64,000 nucleotides of DNA from Actimicrobium sp035984655 (lineage in GTDB: Bacteria > Pseudomonadota > Gammaproteobacteria > Burkholderiales > Burkholderiaceae_D), in contig NZ_JAXCHT010000002.1 of the NCBI RefSeq assembly GCF_035984655.1, positions 186,001 to 250,000 of the forward strand. Reading direction: 5' to 3'. Both the position numbers and the translations under genes were made by a program. This document shows positions 27,964 through 37,108 of this stretch, piece after piece (the first letter of the stretch is position 1; the number at the start of each line of letters is the position of its first letter). The notes under the pieces were generated by a model, which searched no databases, was not told where the DNA came from, and saw only the letters and a program-made list of their open reading frames with translations.

Positions 27964-29259
27964 ATGGCAACTCGCGAACAGCAAATCGCTGCACTGAAAA
28001 AAGACTGGGCAGAAAATCCACGCTGGAAAGACGTCAAGCGTAACTACACGGCCGAAGACGTGGTTCGTCTGCGCGGCTCGCTGCAGGTTGAGCACACGCT
28101 CGCCAAGCGCGGCGCCGAGAAATTGTGGAATCTGGTTACCACCGAGCCTTTCGTCAATGCCCTTGGCGCACTGACCGGCAACCAGGCCATGCAGCAGGTC
28201 AAGGCCGGCCTCAAAGCCATCTATCTGTCGGGCTGGCAAGTTGCTGGCGATGCCAACCTTGCTGGCGAAATGTATCCGGACCAATCGCTGTATCCAGCCA
28301 ATTCGGTGCCGATGGTGGTCAAGCGCATCAACAATACCTTCACCCGTGCTGACCAGATCCAATGGTCGGAAGGCAAGGACGACATCGACTTTTTTGCACC
28401 GATCATTGCCGATGCCGAAGCAGGCTTTGGCGGCGTGCTCAATGCGTATGAATTGATGAAGTCGATGATCGACGCCGGCGCTGCCGGTGTTCACTTCGAA
28501 GATCAGCTTGCTTCGGTCAAGAAATGCGGCCACATGGGCGGCAAGGTGCTGGTGCCAAGTCGTGAGGCCGTCGAGAAACTCAATGCTGCCCGCCTGGCTG
28601 CTGACGTGATGGGCACCACCACACTGGTGATCGCCCGTACCGATGCCGAAGCGGCAGACCTGCTGACCTCGGATGTCGATGAAAACGATCGCGAATTCTG
28701 CACCGGCGAGCGCACCGTCGAAGGCTTCTACAAGACCCGTGCCGGTATCGATCAAGCGATTTCCCGTGCCATTGCCTATGCGCCGTTCGCCGATCTGGTG
28801 TGGTGTGAAACCGGCAAGCCTGACCTGGCCTTCGCCAAGCAGTTTGCCGATGCAGTGCATGCCAAGTTCCCGGGCAAAATGCTGGCCTACAACTGCTCGC
28901 CATCGTTCAACTGGAAAAAGAACCTGGACGATGCAACCATCGCCAAATTCCAGAAAGAGCTCGGCGCAATGGGTTACAAGTTCCAGTTCATCACGCTGGC
29001 CGGTTTCCATTCGCTGAACTATTCGATGTTCAACCTGGCCCACGGCTACGCCCGCAACCAGATGTCCGCATTTGTCGAATTGCAGGAAGCTGAATTCGCT
29101 GCTGCTGAAAAAGGCTTCACCGCCGTCAAGCATCAGCGCGAAGTCGGCACCGGTTACTTCGATGCGGTCACGCAAGCGATCCAGCAAGGCGTGTCATCGA
29201 CCACCGCGTTGCATGGCTCGACCGAAGACGAACAGTTCTTCGACAAGAAAGTCGCCTGA
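27964..29259 (+). CDS. aceA: Isocitrate lyase
   Basis: Splits isocitrate into glyoxylate and succinate, the first step of the glyoxylate shunt for growth on acetate or fatty acids. The 431-residue length is that of the proteobacterial short form. Motifs: SGWQVAGDAN, metal-binding DIDFFAPIIADAEAGFGG, the catalytic loop KKCGHMGGKV with Cys188, TTLVIARTDAEAA, and YNCSPSFNWKKNL. AGGAG lies upstream of the ATG; an in-frame TTG two codons earlier is less likely. It stands alone (no malate synthase or kinase nearby) behind a strong promoter with a palindromic operator and is closed by a terminator, so it is a single-gene unit. Confidence 0.97.
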   Translation: MATREQQIAALKKDWAENPRWKDVKRNYTAEDVVRLRGSLQVEHTLAKRGAEKLWNLVTTEPFVNALGALTGNQAMQQVKAGLKAIYLSGWQVAGDANLAGEMYPDQSLYPANSVPMVVKRINNTFTRADQIQWSEGKDDIDFFAPIIADAEAGFGGVLNAYELMKSMIDAGAAGVHFEDQLASVKKCGHMGGKVLVPSREAVEKLNAARLAADVMGTTTLVIARTDAEAADLLTSDVDENDREFCTGERTVEGFYKTRAGIDQAISRAIAYAPFADLVWCETGKPDLAFAKQFADAVHAKFPGKMLAYNCSPSFNWKKNLDDATIAKFQKELGAMGYKFQFITLAGFHSLNYSMFNLAHGYARNQMSAFVELQEAEFAAAEKGFTAVKHQREVGTGYFDAVTQAIQQGVSSTTALHGSTEDEQFFDKKVA

Positions 29260-29297
29260 TTGGGCGTTCTGGTCGCATATTGATGTGACCGAAAAGG

Positions 29298-29326
29298 CCG
29301 TCTTCCACAAGAAGACGGTTTTTTTT
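29298..29326 (+). terminator. Intrinsic terminator after aceA
   Basis: CCGTCTTC (29298-29305), loop CACAA, GAAGACGG (29311-29318) and then eight T form a typical terminator 38 bases after the aceA stop. Confidence 0.92.
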
Positions 29327-29389
29327 CGTCTGCAGCAAGGGCGCTTGTTACAATCCGCAGATTACATTGACAGGTCGCGCCAGCGCATC

Positions 29390-30166
29390 ATGAATAGTTC
29401 AGCATGGGTTCGAGGTTTGCTCGCTAGTGCGCTGCTGTTGCTGGCGGCAGTCAGCGCGACGGCGGCGCCGGCACTGCAAATCGCCGCGGCTGCCGATCTG
29501 GCAATCTGCATCAATGAGCTCAACGCTACCTTTGCCAAAGCCAATGGCAATGCCGATGTCAGGTCCAGCATCGGTTCGTCCGGAAATTTTTTTGCACAGA
29601 TCAACAATGGCGCACCTTTCGACGTGTTCCTGTCGGCCGATCTCGATTACCCACGCAAGCTCGCCGAGGCCGGTTTTGCCGATGCCTCGTCACTGACCAC
29701 CTATGCAATTGGTCGACTGGTGCTGTGGTCGAGCGATCCGACGCTGGATCTCGATCGCGGGTTCAGGGTGTTTGCCGATGCCCGCGTGCAGCACATTGCG
29801 ATTGCCAACCCGGAGTTGGCGCCGTACGGTCGCGCTGCACGCGCCGCGCTACAGCATGCCAGCGCATGGGACGGGATCGCTTCGCGCCTGGTGATCGGCG
29901 ATAACGTCGCACAGGCGGCCCAATTCATTGCGACTGGCAATGCCCAGGTTGGCCTGGTTGGCGCGGCGCATGTGAGCGCAACAAAAGGCGGGCGTGCATG
30001 GATCGTTCCGCCGGACTGGTATCCGGTGATCGAGCAGGGCGGCATTGTCACGGCAAGCGGGCGCAGCAATCCGTTGGCCGCAAAATATCTGGCGTTCCTG
30101 CGCAGCGACGGCGGTCGCGACATCTTGCGCCGTTACGGCTTTGCACTGCCTGATCGAACCCCTTGA
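29390..30166 (+). CDS. modA: Molybdate-type ABC transporter substrate-binding protein
   Basis: Periplasmic oxyanion-binding protein of 258 residues. Signal peptide GLLASALLLLAAVSATAA, then the ModA pattern LQIAAAADLAICINELNATFAKANG, SSIGSSGNFFAQINNGAPFDVFLSADLDYPRKL and the late IANPELAPYGRAA block. AADLA with the following Ser in GSSGN are the usual oxyanion-contacting parts. The ATG at 29390 opens the signal peptide; the frame is open back into aceA, which is a shadow. Its TGA overlaps the modB TTG start by four bases. Binding of molybdate rather than tungstate or another oxyanion is not decided by sequence. Confidence 0.88.
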   Translation: MNSSAWVRGLLASALLLLAAVSATAAPALQIAAAADLAICINELNATFAKANGNADVRSSIGSSGNFFAQINNGAPFDVFLSADLDYPRKLAEAGFADASSLTTYAIGRLVLWSSDPTLDLDRGFRVFADARVQHIAIANPELAPYGRAARAALQHASAWDGIASRLVIGDNVAQAAQFIATGNAQVGLVGAAHVSATKGGRAWIVPPDWYPVIEQGGIVTASGRSNPLAAKYLAFLRSDGGRDILRRYGFALPDRTP

Positions 30167-30882
30167 TCACACCACTCTGGGCCCTGCCAAACGCATTGTG
30201 GATCGCGCTCGGTCTGACCGTGCAACTGGCCGCGGTGTCGACCCTGTTGTTGCTGCTGATCGTGTTGCCGGTTGGCTGGTGGCTGGCGACCACGCGTAAC
30301 CGGATTGCCCTGCCGCTGGAGATCGTGATGTCGTTGCCGCTGGTGCTGCCGCCGACGGTGATTGGTTTTTACCTGCTGGTGCTGTTGTCGCCGGAACACG
30401 CGTTTGGTCACTGGTGGCAAACGCAGTTCGGGCACGCCCTGCCGTTTTCATTCGGCGGCCTGGTCATTGGCTCCTTCGTCTACAGTCTGCCGTTTGCATT
30501 GCAGCCTGTCCTGGCGGCGTTTCGCATGCTCCGTCCGGAGATTGCGCAGGCGGCGTATTCACTGGGGATGACGCGTCGACAGGCCTTCATCCACATCTTT
30601 CTGCCGCTGTCGAAAGCCGGCGTGTATTCCGGCGCGATCCTTGCGTTCGCCCACACCATTGGCGAATTCGGCGTGGTGCTGATGCTCGGTGGCGGCATTC
30701 CCGGCGTGACGCGGGTCGCCTCGATTGCGCTCTACGATGAGACCCAGAAATTGAATTATCCCGACGCCCACGGCTTCGCCTTGCTTCTGTTGTTGTTGTC
30801 GTTCGTGCTGCTGTGTGCGACCACCGCCTTGCAAAAACGCCAGGAGCGCTGGCGCCAGACCGGCTACTTTTCGGCCCGCTGA
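30163..30882 (+). CDS. modB: Molybdate-type ABC transporter permease
   Basis: Inner-membrane permease of 239 residues with five to six hydrophobic segments. The sequence MSLPLVLPPTVIGFYLLVLLSP and the EAA loop with QAAYSLGMTRRQAFIHIFLPLSKAGVYSGAILAFAHTIGEFGVVLMLGG are characteristic of ModB. The start is TTG at 30163, placed inside the modA stop region (TTGA), which points to coupled translation. No modC ATPase gene follows: the next gene is rlmJ, 93 bases downstream. The ATPase must be encoded elsewhere or be shared. Confidence 0.9.
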   Translation: MITPLWALPNALWIALGLTVQLAAVSTLLLLLIVLPVGWWLATTRNRIALPLEIVMSLPLVLPPTVIGFYLLVLLSPEHAFGHWWQTQFGHALPFSFGGLVIGSFVYSLPFALQPVLAAFRMLRPEIAQAAYSLGMTRRQAFIHIFLPLSKAGVYSGAILAFAHTIGEFGVVLMLGGGIPGVTRVASIALYDETQKLNYPDAHGFALLLLLLSFVLLCATTALQKRQERWRQTGYFSAR

Positions 30883-30975
30883 CAGCAATCGGTGCAACCC
30901 GGTTGCGCCGGACTTGTTAAAATGCCGAATTAGCCGCCGTGCTACCTGCCATTCCCACCAAGATCGATCACCGTT

Positions 30976-31893
30976 ATGTTGAGTTACCGCCACGCCTTCC
31001 ATGCGGGCAATCACGCCGATGTCCTCAAACACGTCGTCACGATGCAGTTGTTGAATTACCTCAATCAGAAGGACACCCCGTACATGTACATTGATACCCA
31101 TGCGGGTGCCGGTGTGTATGCGCTTGACGGGGGTTATGCAGCGAAGAACGCCGAATTCGAAAGCGGCGTCGCGCCGCTGTGGAACCGCAAGGATCTGCCG
31201 GCGCCCCTGCACGAATACATCCAGATGATCAAGAAGATGAACCCGAGCGGCAAGCTGCGCTATTACCCTGGTTCGCCCTATTGTGCCGACAAGACCATGC
31301 GCGAAGCCGACCGTCTGCGCCTGTTCGAGTTGCATCCGGCCGATGCGAAGATCCTGGCCGATAATTTCCGCAAGGTCGAGGCGCATGCGGCTGAACAGGG
31401 ACAACGTGCCACGGTTCGGGGCAAGCGCATCATGATCCAGAAGGGCGACGGCTTTCTTGGACTGAAGGCATTGCTGCCGCCGCCGTCGCGCCGCGGACTG
31501 GTCTTGATCGATCCGCCATACGAAGACAAGGGAGATTACCGCCGTGTCAAGGAAACGCTGCAGGATGCGCTGGTGCGATTTGCCACCGGTACCTACGCGG
31601 TCTGGTACCCGGTGTTGCAACGGATGGAGTCGCGTCAACTGCCCGACAAGCTCAAACGTCTACCCGCAAACGGCTGGCTGAACGTGACGCTGACCATCTC
31701 GACACCCGGCCCGGATGGTTTCGGATTGCACAGCAGCGGCATGTTCGTCATCAACCCGCCATTCACACTCGAACCGATGCTCAAGGAGCTCATGCCGTTC
31801 CTGGTGCAAACTCTCGGCCGGGACAGTGGTGCAGGCTTCACGCTGGAAACCGGGGCCACCTCGGTCGCGCACACAGGAACCCGCCGGGTGTGA
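30976..31893 (+). CDS. rlmJ: 23S rRNA (adenine2030-N6)-methyltransferase RlmJ
   Basis: SAM-dependent methyltransferase that modifies A2030 of 23S rRNA. The 305-residue product begins MLSYRHAFHAGNHADVLKH, the family signature, has the SAM-binding part YIDTHAGAGVYAL, and the catalytic motif IV DPPYE in LVLIDPPYEDKGDY. The C-terminal ~20 residues (TLETGATSVAHTGTRRV) go beyond the usual end. It stands alone between modB and the HDOD gene. Confidence 0.95.
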   Translation: MLSYRHAFHAGNHADVLKHVVTMQLLNYLNQKDTPYMYIDTHAGAGVYALDGGYAAKNAEFESGVAPLWNRKDLPAPLHEYIQMIKKMNPSGKLRYYPGSPYCADKTMREADRLRLFELHPADAKILADNFRKVEAHAAEQGQRATVRGKRIMIQKGDGFLGLKALLPPPSRRGLVLIDPPYEDKGDYRRVKETLQDALVRFATGTYAVWYPVLQRMESRQLPDKLKRLPANGWLNVTLTISTPGPDGFGLHSSGMFVINPPFTLEPMLKELMPFLVQTLGRDSGAGFTLETGATSVAHTGTRRV

Positions 31894-32028
31894 CGGAATT
31901 CGGTCCGACGGCGGTATTTCGCAGGCGTATTTCACCGTACAATGGCCGAAGATTCTTCAAAACAACAAACGTCACGAGCGGTTCCGGTTGCAATCCCACG
32001 GCATTGATTCGTGCAGTAGCGGGGCACT

Positions 32029-33321
32029 ATGACACAACTTTCTGATTCAGTGGCAACCCATTCCGGGAATGGCGACCCGGTGGTGCACCTGCGCGAATTT
32101 TTTCTCGCACGGCAGCCCATTCTGGACAACACCCAGGGCTTGATTGCCTACGAACTCCTGTTTCGCAGCGCCGCCGCCGGTCCGGCTAATGTGACCGACG
32201 ACTTGCTGGCGACAGCCTCCGTGATGGCCAATGCCGCCGAGATGGGCATGGAAAACGTGGTTGGCAGTTCTCTGGCGTTCGTCAATGTGGACGTCACTGT
32301 GCTGATGAGCGACTTCGTCAGCTTTCTGCCGCACGATAAAGTCATCCTCGAAATTCTTGAGTCCGTGAAGGTCACGCCGGAAGTCATCGCGCGCATCGAG
32401 CAACTGGCCGCGGCCGGATTCCGTTTTGCTCTCGACGATGTCATTGCAGCATCCGAAGATGTGTTGCGCTTGTTGCCGGTGGTCGAGATTATCAAGGTCG
32501 ACATCCGGGACATGGCGCAGGACGACCTGGAGCTGCTGTCAGCACGGTTCAAACTGGCCGGCAAAAAATTATTGGCAGAAAAAGTCGAGACGATCGAAGA
32601 GTTCGAGAACTGTGTGCGGCTTGGCTTCGATTATTTTCAGGGCTATTATTTTGCCAGGCCGGTGGTGCTGGTCGGCCGCAAGCTCTCGCCGTCGCAACTG
32701 GCGATCATGCAGTTGATGGAACTCCTGCGCAGCGACGCCGATGGCAGTGCGATCGAACGCGCCATCAAGCAGGATGCGTCGATGGGGTTGAATCTTCTTC
32801 GCATGGTCAATTCGCCAGGTGCTGGTCTGACGCACCGTGTCGACTCGCTCAGCCAGGCAGTGATGGTGTTGGGACGGCGGCAATTGCAGCGCTGGTTGCA
32901 GATTCTCCTGTATGCCGAGCCAAACAAATCCGGCCGATCGGTCTCGCCGCTGTTGATGCTGGCCACGACACGTGGCAAATTGCTGGAGTTGATGGCCGAT
33001 CAGATCCATCCGGGCAATCGTGGATATGCCGAACGCGCATTCACTGTCGGTATCATGTCCTTGATGGATGCGCTGTTTGGGCAAACGATGCAGGCAATCA
33101 TTGACCAGATTGGTGTCGCCGACGAGGTGAGCCAGGCGCTTCTGGCGCGCCGTGGCCCGTACGGCGAGATGCTCAAGCTGGCGGAATACATTGAACGCAT
33201 TGAAGTCGCGCGGCCGTTGCTGGTGCCGACGCTGCGACGACTGGGTTTGTCGATCGAACAGCTCAACGCGATGCAGTTGGCGGCCTTCGAGTGGAGCAAT
33301 TCGGTGGCTTCCGGCGCCTGA
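32029..33321 (+). CDS. EAL-HDOD signalling protein (YuxH/CdgJ type)
   Basis: Protein of 430 residues with an N-terminal EAL-like domain (about 22-215) and a C-terminal HDOD domain (about 220-410). The EAL part is degenerate: the signature is YELLFR, the loop that should read DDFGTG is FALDDV, and the catalytic DFG residues are missing, although EKVE remains. It should therefore not hydrolyse c-di-GMP but may bind it or a partner. The HDOD part has SPSQLAIMQLMELL and LLRMVNSPG, typical of adaptor proteins in motility control. greB follows 16 bases after the stop. Confidence 0.85.
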   Translation: MTQLSDSVATHSGNGDPVVHLREFFLARQPILDNTQGLIAYELLFRSAAAGPANVTDDLLATASVMANAAEMGMENVVGSSLAFVNVDVTVLMSDFVSFLPHDKVILEILESVKVTPEVIARIEQLAAAGFRFALDDVIAASEDVLRLLPVVEIIKVDIRDMAQDDLELLSARFKLAGKKLLAEKVETIEEFENCVRLGFDYFQGYYFARPVVLVGRKLSPSQLAIMQLMELLRSDADGSAIERAIKQDASMGLNLLRMVNSPGAGLTHRVDSLSQAVMVLGRRQLQRWLQILLYAEPNKSGRSVSPLLMLATTRGKLLELMADQIHPGNRGYAERAFTVGIMSLMDALFGQTMQAIIDQIGVADEVSQALLARRGPYGEMLKLAEYIERIEVARPLLVPTLRRLGLSIEQLNAMQLAAFEWSNSVASGA

Positions 33322-33337
33322 CCTGCGCGAGGATGGA

Positions 33338-33904
33338 ATGAACAAAGCCTTTGTCAAGGAAACCGATGACGATGACGACGATGACGCCATCGGTATCGTG
33401 CCGGCCATTCCTGCCGGCAGCAAAAACTACATGACCCCGGCCGGCTATCAACGCATGAAAGACGAGTTGCTGCGGCTGATTGATGTGGACCGTCCGGAAG
33501 TCGTGCGTATCGTGTCGTGGGCAGCGTCGAACGGCGACCGCTCCGAGAATGGCGACTATATTTATGGCAAGCGACGCCTGCGCGAAATCGACCGGCGTAT
33601 CCGTTTTCTGACCAAGCGGCTGGATCTGGCCGAAGTGGTTGATCCCAGCGTCCATTTTGGCAACGACCAGATATTTTTCGGTGCAACGATCCGGTACCAG
33701 AACCAGTCCGGCGAAGAGCACGTCATCACGATTGTCGGCATCGACGAACTGGATCCGCTACATGGAAAAATCAGCTGGATTTCGCCGGTGGCGCGTGCCA
33801 TTACGAAGGCACGCGAGGGCGATACAGTCTTCCTGAAGACGCCCTCGGGCATGGAAGAATTGCTGATACTGTCAGTGGAATATCCGGCGCCGCAGCGCGC
33901 CTAG
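33338..33904 (+). CDS. greB: Transcription elongation factor GreB
   Basis: Second Gre factor of the window, 188 residues. Compared with GreA it has an acidic N-terminal extension (TDDDDDDDAIG). The coiled coil and tip are NYMTPAGYQRMKDELLRL and SNGDRSENGDYIYGKRRLREIDRR; GDRSENGDYIYGK is the GreB-specific tip, and the C-terminal FKBP-like domain contains DPLHGKISWISPVARAI. The ATG at 33338 has GAGGA upstream. Its TAG stop shares the four bases CTAG with the stop of the convergent spoT gene. Confidence 0.94.
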   Translation: MNKAFVKETDDDDDDDAIGIVPAIPAGSKNYMTPAGYQRMKDELLRLIDVDRPEVVRIVSWAASNGDRSENGDYIYGKRRLREIDRRIRFLTKRLDLAEVVDPSVHFGNDQIFFGATIRYQNQSGEEHVITIVGIDELDPLHGKISWISPVARAITKAREGDTVFLKTPSGMEELLILSVEYPAPQRA

Positions 33905-36201
33905 CGCACCGAATTGGTCCACTGGCCGCGTTCCCGCAGAATGCGGGTCACGCCAGGAATGCGACGCACATTGCGCATCAGGCGCGCCAGATGCACCCGG
34001 CCTTCGACCTGTACCGTGAAGCGCAGTTGCGTCATCAATGCACCGCGGTCGTCATCCATCCCGACAAACGTGATATTGGCATCGGATTCGCCAATTTCGG
34101 CGGCAACCCGCGCCAGCACGCCGCGCTCGTTTTCAACCAGCACAATGACCCGGCAATCGAAGCGGCGATTGAGATCATTGCCCCATTCGACATCGATCCA
34201 GCGTTCCGGCTCCTTGCTGCGCTGACGGCGTGCCAGTTCGCAGTCGGGCGTGTGCACGACCAATCCCTGGTCGCGCTTGAGTTGGCCAATGACTTTGTCG
34301 CCCGGGATCGGCTGGCAGCAAGCCGCCAGCTGTACCGCCACACCTTCGCTGCCGTAAATGACGACCGGCTCGGGTTTGCTCGGCGCGTCCGGATTGTCAT
34401 CGGCGTCGACGCGGATTTGCAGCGGTTGCCCGGCGCTGTCCTGCAAGCCCATGATGTGGCGCGCGACCAGCGCTGCCATGCGCTTGCCAATACCGATGTC
34501 GGCATACAGCTCATCGAGCGATTTCGCGCTGGATTCATTGAGCAATCGCTCGGCCGTCGCCGCCGGAATCGTCGCATCGAGATTCAGTGCCGCCAGTGCC
34601 TGGGTCAACAGCAGTTCACCGAGTTCGATCGACTCCGAAAGATTGATGGTGCGCAGGTGATGACGGATCGCCGAGCGGGCCTTGCCGGTGCGGACGAACG
34701 TCAGCCAAGTCGGACTTGGTCGCGAGCTGGCCGAGGTGATGATTTCGATGATGTCGCCGTTGCGCAACTCCGTGCGCAGCGGCGCGTGCTCGTGGTTGAT
34801 GCGCGCCGCAACGGTCTGATCACCGATATCGGTGTGAATCGTGTACGCAAAATCGAGCGCGGTGGCGCCACGCGGCAGCGCGATGATTTTGGATTTTGGC
34901 GTGAACACATAGACCGAATCGGGAAACAGATCGACCTTCACGTGCTCAAGGAACTCAGCCGAGTCGCCGGTCTGCTTCTGGATGTCGAGCAGCGATTGCA
35001 GCCAAGCGTGGGTGCGCTGCTGCAGGTCGGTCAGGCTGCCTTCGTCATCCTTGTACAACCAGTGCGCCGCCACGCCGGACTCGGCCACCCGATGCATCTC
35101 CTGGGTCCGCACCTGAAACTCGACCGGCGTGCCATAGGGGCCAATCAGCGTCGTGTGCAGCGACTGGTAGCCATTCAATTTCGGAATCGCGATGTAATCC
35201 TTGAACTTGCCCGGCATGGGCTTGTAGAGCGCATGCAGCGTGCCGAGCGCGACATAGCAGCTGGCAAAGTTTTCGACCACGATCCGAAACCCATACACGT
35301 CCAGCACCTGCGAAAAAGACAGGTGCTTGTTGCGCATTTTTCGATAGATGCCGAACAGGGTTTTTTCGCGGCCGTAGACCTGGGCGGTGATGCCGGCCGC
35401 CAGCAGCGTGTTCTTGACCGACTCCATGATCTTGCTGACGACTTCACGGCGATTGCCGCGCGCCGCCTTGACGGCCTTGGCCAGCGTGCGATAGCGAATC
35501 GGATGCAGGTGCGAGAACGACAGGTCCTGCAGTTCGCGATAGATGTTGTTGAGACCGAGGCGATGCGCAATGGGCACATACACTTCCATGGTCTCGCCGG
35601 CGATGCGGCGCTTCTTTTCGGGCGACATCGACCCGAGCGTGCGCATGTTGTGCAGCCGGTCGGCCAGCTTGACCAGAATCACGCGGACATCGCGCGCCAT
35701 TGCCAGCAGCATCTTGCGGAAGTTCTCGGCCTGGGCTTCGATCTGGCTCTGGAATTCGATTTTTTCGAGCTTGGACAGGCCATCGACCAGCGTCGCCACC
35801 GGTGCGCCGAAGCGCTCGATCAATTCTTCTTTCTTGACGTCCTGATCTTCCATCACGTCATGCAGCAAGGCCGCCATGATCGCCTGCGCGTCGAGCTTCC
35901 AGTCGGCACAGATTTCGGCCACGGCGATCGGGTGCGAGATGTACGGTTCGCCCGACATGCGCATCTGGCCCAGATGCATTTCGTCAGAGAAGCGATACGC
36001 TTCCTTGACTTTTTTCAGCTCGGCAGGGGAAAGGTACTCGGCGAGTTTCGCATTGAGTTGCGACACCGAAGCGACACCGGGCGCGGCAGGCACGCCGGTA
36101 TCGGAGGAAAAGAATGTTCCGGGAATTTTTTGGATCAAACGCTCTGAAGCGGCCCGGCTAGTCAAGGCGGATACTGTCGAATCTGCAGGAGTCAAGTTCA
36201 T
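33901..36201 (-). CDS. spoT: Bifunctional (p)ppGpp synthetase/hydrolase SpoT
   Basis: Makes and degrades the alarmone (p)ppGpp. The 766-residue protein has an intact HD hydrolase domain (His114-Asp115 in LLHDVMED; also YISHPIAVA), so it is the SpoT/Rel kind and not a synthetase-only RelA. The synthetase domain follows (KTLFGIYRKMRNKHLSFSQVLDVYGFRIVV, with the YQSLHTT substrate loop), then TGS (DSVYVFTPKSKIIALPRGATALDFAYTIHT), helical and zinc-finger parts (LAACCQPIPGD) and a C-terminal ACT domain. It is the third gene of the gmk-rpoZ-spoT unit, starting 36 bases after the rpoZ stop. Confidence 0.96.
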   Translation of the reverse strand: MNLTPADSTVSALTSRAASERLIQKIPGTFFSSDTGVPAAPGVASVSQLNAKLAEYLSPAELKKVKEAYRFSDEMHLGQMRMSGEPYISHPIAVAEICADWKLDAQAIMAALLHDVMEDQDVKKEELIERFGAPVATLVDGLSKLEKIEFQSQIEAQAENFRKMLLAMARDVRVILVKLADRLHNMRTLGSMSPEKKRRIAGETMEVYVPIAHRLGLNNIYRELQDLSFSHLHPIRYRTLAKAVKAARGNRREVVSKIMESVKNTLLAAGITAQVYGREKTLFGIYRKMRNKHLSFSQVLDVYGFRIVVENFASCYVALGTLHALYKPMPGKFKDYIAIPKLNGYQSLHTTLIGPYGTPVEFQVRTQEMHRVAESGVAAHWLYKDDEGSLTDLQQRTHAWLQSLLDIQKQTGDSAEFLEHVKVDLFPDSVYVFTPKSKIIALPRGATALDFAYTIHTDIGDQTVAARINHEHAPLRTELRNGDIIEIITSASSRPSPTWLTFVRTGKARSAIRHHLRTINLSESIELGELLLTQALAALNLDATIPAATAERLLNESSAKSLDELYADIGIGKRMAALVARHIMGLQDSAGQPLQIRVDADDNPDAPSKPEPVVIYGSEGVAVQLAACCQPIPGDKVIGQLKRDQGLVVHTPDCELARRQRSKEPERWIDVEWGNDLNRRFDCRVIVLVENERGVLARVAAEIGESDANITFVGMDDDRGALMTQLRFTVQVEGRVHLARLMRNVRRIPGVTRILRERGQWTNSVR

Positions 36202-36237
36202 ACCGGTTGAGCCGCCGCGCCAGAGTCATGGAAACAA

Positions 36238-36441
36238 TTAGCTTGGTACCTTTTTCAGCATTTCAATGCCTACCTTGCCGGCGGCGATTTCGCGCAGCGC
36301 GATGACGGTAGGCTTGTCCTTGGCGTCGACTTTTGGCGTGTGGCCTTGCAGCAGTTGACGCGCGCGATAGGTCGCGGCAAGTGTCAGCTGAAAACGATTC
36401 GGAATGTATTTGGTGCAATCTTCAATAGTAATACGGGCCAT
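36238..36441 (-). CDS. rpoZ: RNA polymerase omega subunit
   Basis: Small subunit of 67 residues that helps the beta-prime subunit fold and forms part of a ppGpp site in E. coli. The start MARITIEDCTKYIPNRFQLTLAATYRARQL is the family signature, and KPTVIALREIAAGKVG is the second conserved helix. The frame is open upstream, but the ATG at 36441 matches the universal start. It lies between gmk and spoT, the standard proteobacterial order. Confidence 0.97.
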   Translation of the reverse strand: MARITIEDCTKYIPNRFQLTLAATYRARQLLQGHTPKVDAKDKPTVIALREIAAGKVGIEMLKKVPS

Positions 36442-36463
36442 GAATGCTCCTGGAATGACAGTG

Positions 36464-37108
36464 TCAGTTTGATGCGGCGTGAATGCCCAGTTGGGCAAAG
36501 AGAGAAGCGTGGCGTGCAGCCTGTTGCGAGAACCGGCAACGTGTCGCCCGGACAATCGCTGTAAGTTCTTCTAAAGCGATCGCAAAGTCTTGATTAATAA
36601 TAACATATTCGAACTCGAAGGCATGCGCCATTTCACCTCCGGCGGCCAGCAAGCGGCGCGTAATGACATGTGGCTCATCCTGTCCGCGTTTGGTCAGGCG
36701 TTCTTCCAGTGCACTGATCGAGGGCGGCAAAATGAAAATGCCCGACGCATCGGGAAACTGCTTCTTGACCTGTTGCGCGCCTTGCCAGTCGATCTCCAGC
36801 AGCACGTCGGTACCGGACTTCATCTGCGCCGAAATCATGACCCGTGACGTGCCGTAATAGTTGCCATGGACTTCCGCGGACTCAAGAAATTCGCCTGATT
36901 CACGCCGCTTGAGGAAATCCTCGACGCTGGTGAAGTAGTACTCGCGGCCATGCTGCTCGCCAGGGCGTGGTGCACGCGTGGTGTAGGAGATCGACAATTT
37001 GAGCGCCGGTTCCTGTGCCAGCAGGGCGTTGACCAGCGTTGATTTGCCGGCGCCGGAAGGTGCGACCACCATGAACAGACTGCCAGCGGACGCGTGAAGA
37101 TCAGGCAT
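36464..37108 (-). CDS. gmk: Guanylate kinase
   Basis: Phosphorylates GMP to GDP. In 214 residues the P-loop APSGAGKST, the GMP-binding SYTTRAPRPGEQHGREYYF, the lid with FLESAEVHGNYYGTS and the DVLLEIDWQGAQQV Walker-B-like strand are all present. The start MPDLHASAGSLFMVV at 37108 is the first that gives the normal length. It is the first gene of gmk-rpoZ-spoT; a yicC gene, often upstream in other bacteria, is not seen here. Confidence 0.96.
   Translation of the reverse strand: MPDLHASAGSLFMVVAPSGAGKSTLVNALLAQEPALKLSISYTTRAPRPGEQHGREYYFTSVEDFLKRRESGEFLESAEVHGNYYGTSRVMISAQMKSGTDVLLEIDWQGAQQVKKQFPDASGIFILPPSISALEERLTKRGQDEPHVITRRLLAAGGEMAHAFEFEYVIINQDFAIALEELTAIVRATRCRFSQQAARHASLFAQLGIHAASN

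Noticed and set aside
33991..36147. 718-codon open frame on the plus strand opposite spoT
   Set aside because: It is antisense to a gene with complete family motifs; its translation has no recognisable domain and is rich in Arg, His and Gln as expected for a mirrored frame of GC-rich DNA.
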